A stretch of DNA of 64,000 bases from Trogon surrucura (taxonomy: Eukaryota > Chordata > Aves > Trogoniformes > Trogonidae): the NCBI GenBank assembly GCA_020746105.1, contig CM036617.1, positions 136,241,845 to 136,305,844 on the forward strand, written 5' to 3'. The position numbers and the translations under genes are program-made. Position 1 is the stretch's first letter. Every line of letters starts with the position of its first letter. Of this stretch, positions 62,133 to 64,000 are shown piece by piece. Under the pieces are notes generated by a model. That model did no database searches. It was not told the origin of the DNA and worked only from the letters and a program-made list of their open reading frames with translations.

Positions 62133-63080
62133 TTCAGGACTTTTTTTCTGAGGTGACAGACAAAGTTTCCTTCTGCGTATAGGCTCAACTATATGACCTT
62201 TCTTCTATCCCACAAGGAATTTGCTAATGCAATTTCCAGACAATGAGAAGTGACGTATTATAGTAATGGAAAGTAAGTACTTAGTCTTACTGGTATGAAA
62301 AGAAATGAAGCATGATTACAAAGCACCCATCAAAACAAGGCTGCAAAACAGTGGTGCTTGGCAGAGGTTCGGAACACAGCTCTGTGCTGTGCCAGTCACT
62401 CGTGAAAGAGACTGATCTCATATCTCACATTTGTTCATCCTCTGATCAACCAATTGGTAGCACACCGTGAAGTGTCAGGGACTGTGACACTTGCTGACAG
62501 GGTGAAAGGCAGCAACTTAGTTCTTGTGTCCGTTGCTAATGCTTAAGAATTCTCTCTGTTTACACTGTCTGTTCCCCTTCCCCCTTGGAGCATCTGATAT
62601 TATCAAGCAGGAAGAATCTGTCAAGTGTTTAATCATTTGGATATTAAGAATTAGGAAGACTAGGAATTCTCTCCCCATTCTGTCCAGAAAATGGTCAGAT
62701 CCCCTTGCTTCCAGTTGCTCTGACTTGCTGAAGTCTAAACTGGGTTTCTTTTTATGTTAATAAATATTCGTCCTATTCCAACATGGGGTACAGGTCTGGG
62801 CTCTACTGTTAACTGCTTCTTAATTCCTCCCACGTCTTTCTACTGGAGATACCAATATAAATTTGCATAAATCTTGTGTCACGTGCAGTTGTAAGAACGT
62901 CTCTTACATGTCAGTTATGGAGCAGCTTCTTAGCAGTAAGTAGAGCAGTAAGCCCTTTCCTTTATAAACCAGATGTTAATTTAGTTTACATGTACACTCA
63001 AGTGCTATGTCCAATTCTCCTACAAGAATTTCTCAGGAGTTACCCTGAGGTATTTTCCTGTACTGCCTAAGTCCCTCCAG
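62133..63080. other. Intergenic DNA or intron before the A2M-like exon
   Basis: No convincing exon. A segment after the acceptor-like CTTCTGCGTATAG (ends 62182) reads LNYMTFLLS. This is faintly like the start of the second exon of alpha-2-macroglobulin genes, but it soon reaches a stop, so it is not called. Confidence 0.35.
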
Positions 63081-63240
63081 CTGCAAAAGGCATCAGGGAA
63101 GTTGTGACCGTTTATCTCTCTGTGAGCAGTGACACAGGAACTGAGGTCTTTATCGAGGACGTTGTGAACAGTACTTCTGTGCAAACTGACAAACCCGTTT
63201 CTATGCCAGGACAACATGGTAAACCTGAGGATGCATACAG
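63081..63240 (+). CDS. Alpha-2-macroglobulin-family exon, possibly decayed
   Basis: A 160-nt segment lies between acceptor TAAGTCCCTCCAG (ends 63080) and donor GTAAGC (63241). One frame is open throughout and reads AKGIREVVTVYLSVSSDTGT, then VFIEDVVNSTSVQTDKPVSM and PGQ. This follows the N-terminal region of A2M, ovostatin and A2ML1 proteins, where 'VQTDKPIYKPGQTVKFRIV' is the hallmark at the MG1-MG2 junction. After PGQ the expected TVKFRIV is lost in this frame (HGKPEDAYR), but the next frame gives MVNLRMHT. A small indel is therefore likely and the exon may belong to a pseudogene. A2ML1 lies just beyond RIMKLB in mammals, which supports the call. Confidence 0.5.
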
Positions 63241-64000
63241 GTAAGCTCTGGGGAGAGCTGAGGGGGATGTTCCTTGCAGTGTATGTTCCCTCTAGAATAA
63301 CTTAGTCTTTAATGTGGGTTGCCCAACAAGTATAATAATTACCTTGGCCCTGGATTTTAGCAAAGAAATTACACTTGATTTACACTTCATACCTTTATTG
63401 TTACTTCAGGCTTGTTTCTAAAACAGTTGTACCAGCCTACTCAGCAGTTACCTGATGCACACTTGTTAGGCCTATAAGTACCAGTCTTAACTAGACTCTA
63501 GGAAACGTCATCCAGGGTACCTCCACGTGAAGACCAGCAAGGACTGGTCAAGAACATTTTATTGAACTCACCACCTTTGTTGTCCTGGATTCCACATGTC
63601 GTGGTGCACTCTTGTCTGGTTTAGAAATGGTGGAAACTCACCTGGCAACTGTCTGTCATCTATCAGAGACCATAATATGATACTTGTTAGTGGCACCCAA
63701 GCTGTTCAAATAATCTGTGCCTGGAAGACATCTTCCTTGTTTCTTCAAATCTGGAAAACTGTGTTTTTCTATGTATAGTTGGTATATCACTGGAGGGGAT
63801 TTTATTGTTTGCATGGTTTTTTTTCACTGACTGGTGTTTCAGTAATAACTGGCCTATTCAGAACAGTTGATCCACATTCTCTCCCATGATGGTAGAAGAA
63901 TATACTTATCAAAATCAATATTTAATGAACATATTCTTGCAAGGCCCTATGTGTGTTTGAGCGTTTTGTAAGACAAAACTGTTTGTTGAATCATTACCAT
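63241..64000. other. Putative intron after the A2M-like exon; nothing recognised
   Basis: It begins with a good donor (GTAAGC). I looked for the next alpha-2-macroglobulin exons and could not identify one before the window ends. Confidence 0.35.

Noticed and set aside
1-64000. CRISPR arrays, operons, tRNA or rRNA genes
   Set aside because: No regularly spaced direct repeats, no prokaryotic gene clusters and no cloverleaf-like sequence were noticed. The window is vertebrate nuclear DNA.

Overview
The window looks like vertebrate nuclear DNA, almost certainly from a bird. It holds about ten copies of CR1-type LINE sequence, several ending in the typical short ATTCTATG/CATAGAAT tail repeat. It also holds a likely avian-type solo LTR, long introns, GT-AG splice sites and AATAAA poly(A) signals. 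There is no bacterial gene organisation, and nearly all short ORFs are chance or lie inside repeats.

The one gene recognised with confidence is RIMKLB (beta-citrylglutamate synthase B, an ATP-grasp ligase) on the + strand. Four coding exons are present: 23376-23606, 25470-25556, 28399-28602 and 30454-30917. Together they encode the last 328 residues of a protein of about 386. The first ~58 residues are not seen, so 1-23375 is read as intron, with a first coding exon probably upstream of the window. All four acceptors split a glycine codon in the same phase. The 3' UTR runs to at least about 33.1 kb and possibly 35.2 kb.

Downstream (35-64 kb) is repeat-rich intergenic DNA with four items of note. 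(1) A 275-bp hAT-like MITE at 38880-39154 has terminal inverted repeats and an 8-bp target duplication. (2) Two candidate terminal coding exons, followed by a poly(A) signal, lie at 42621-43075; the gene is unknown. (3) A heavily decayed DIRS-like tyrosine-recombinase retroelement lies at about 51.75-53.75 kb. It shows reverse transcriptase, RNase H and recombinase motifs in the expected order. (4) A 160-nt exon-like segment at 63081-63240 carries the alpha-2-macroglobulin family signature VQTDKP...PGQ. A2ML1 lies downstream of RIMKLB in mammals, so (4) fits a shared gene order, although its reading frame looks damaged near the 3' end.

I found no multi-gene system of the bacterial type (defence, CRISPR, biosynthetic). 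The most unusual item is the DIRS-like fossil. The most useful to follow up are the two unidentified exon candidates.
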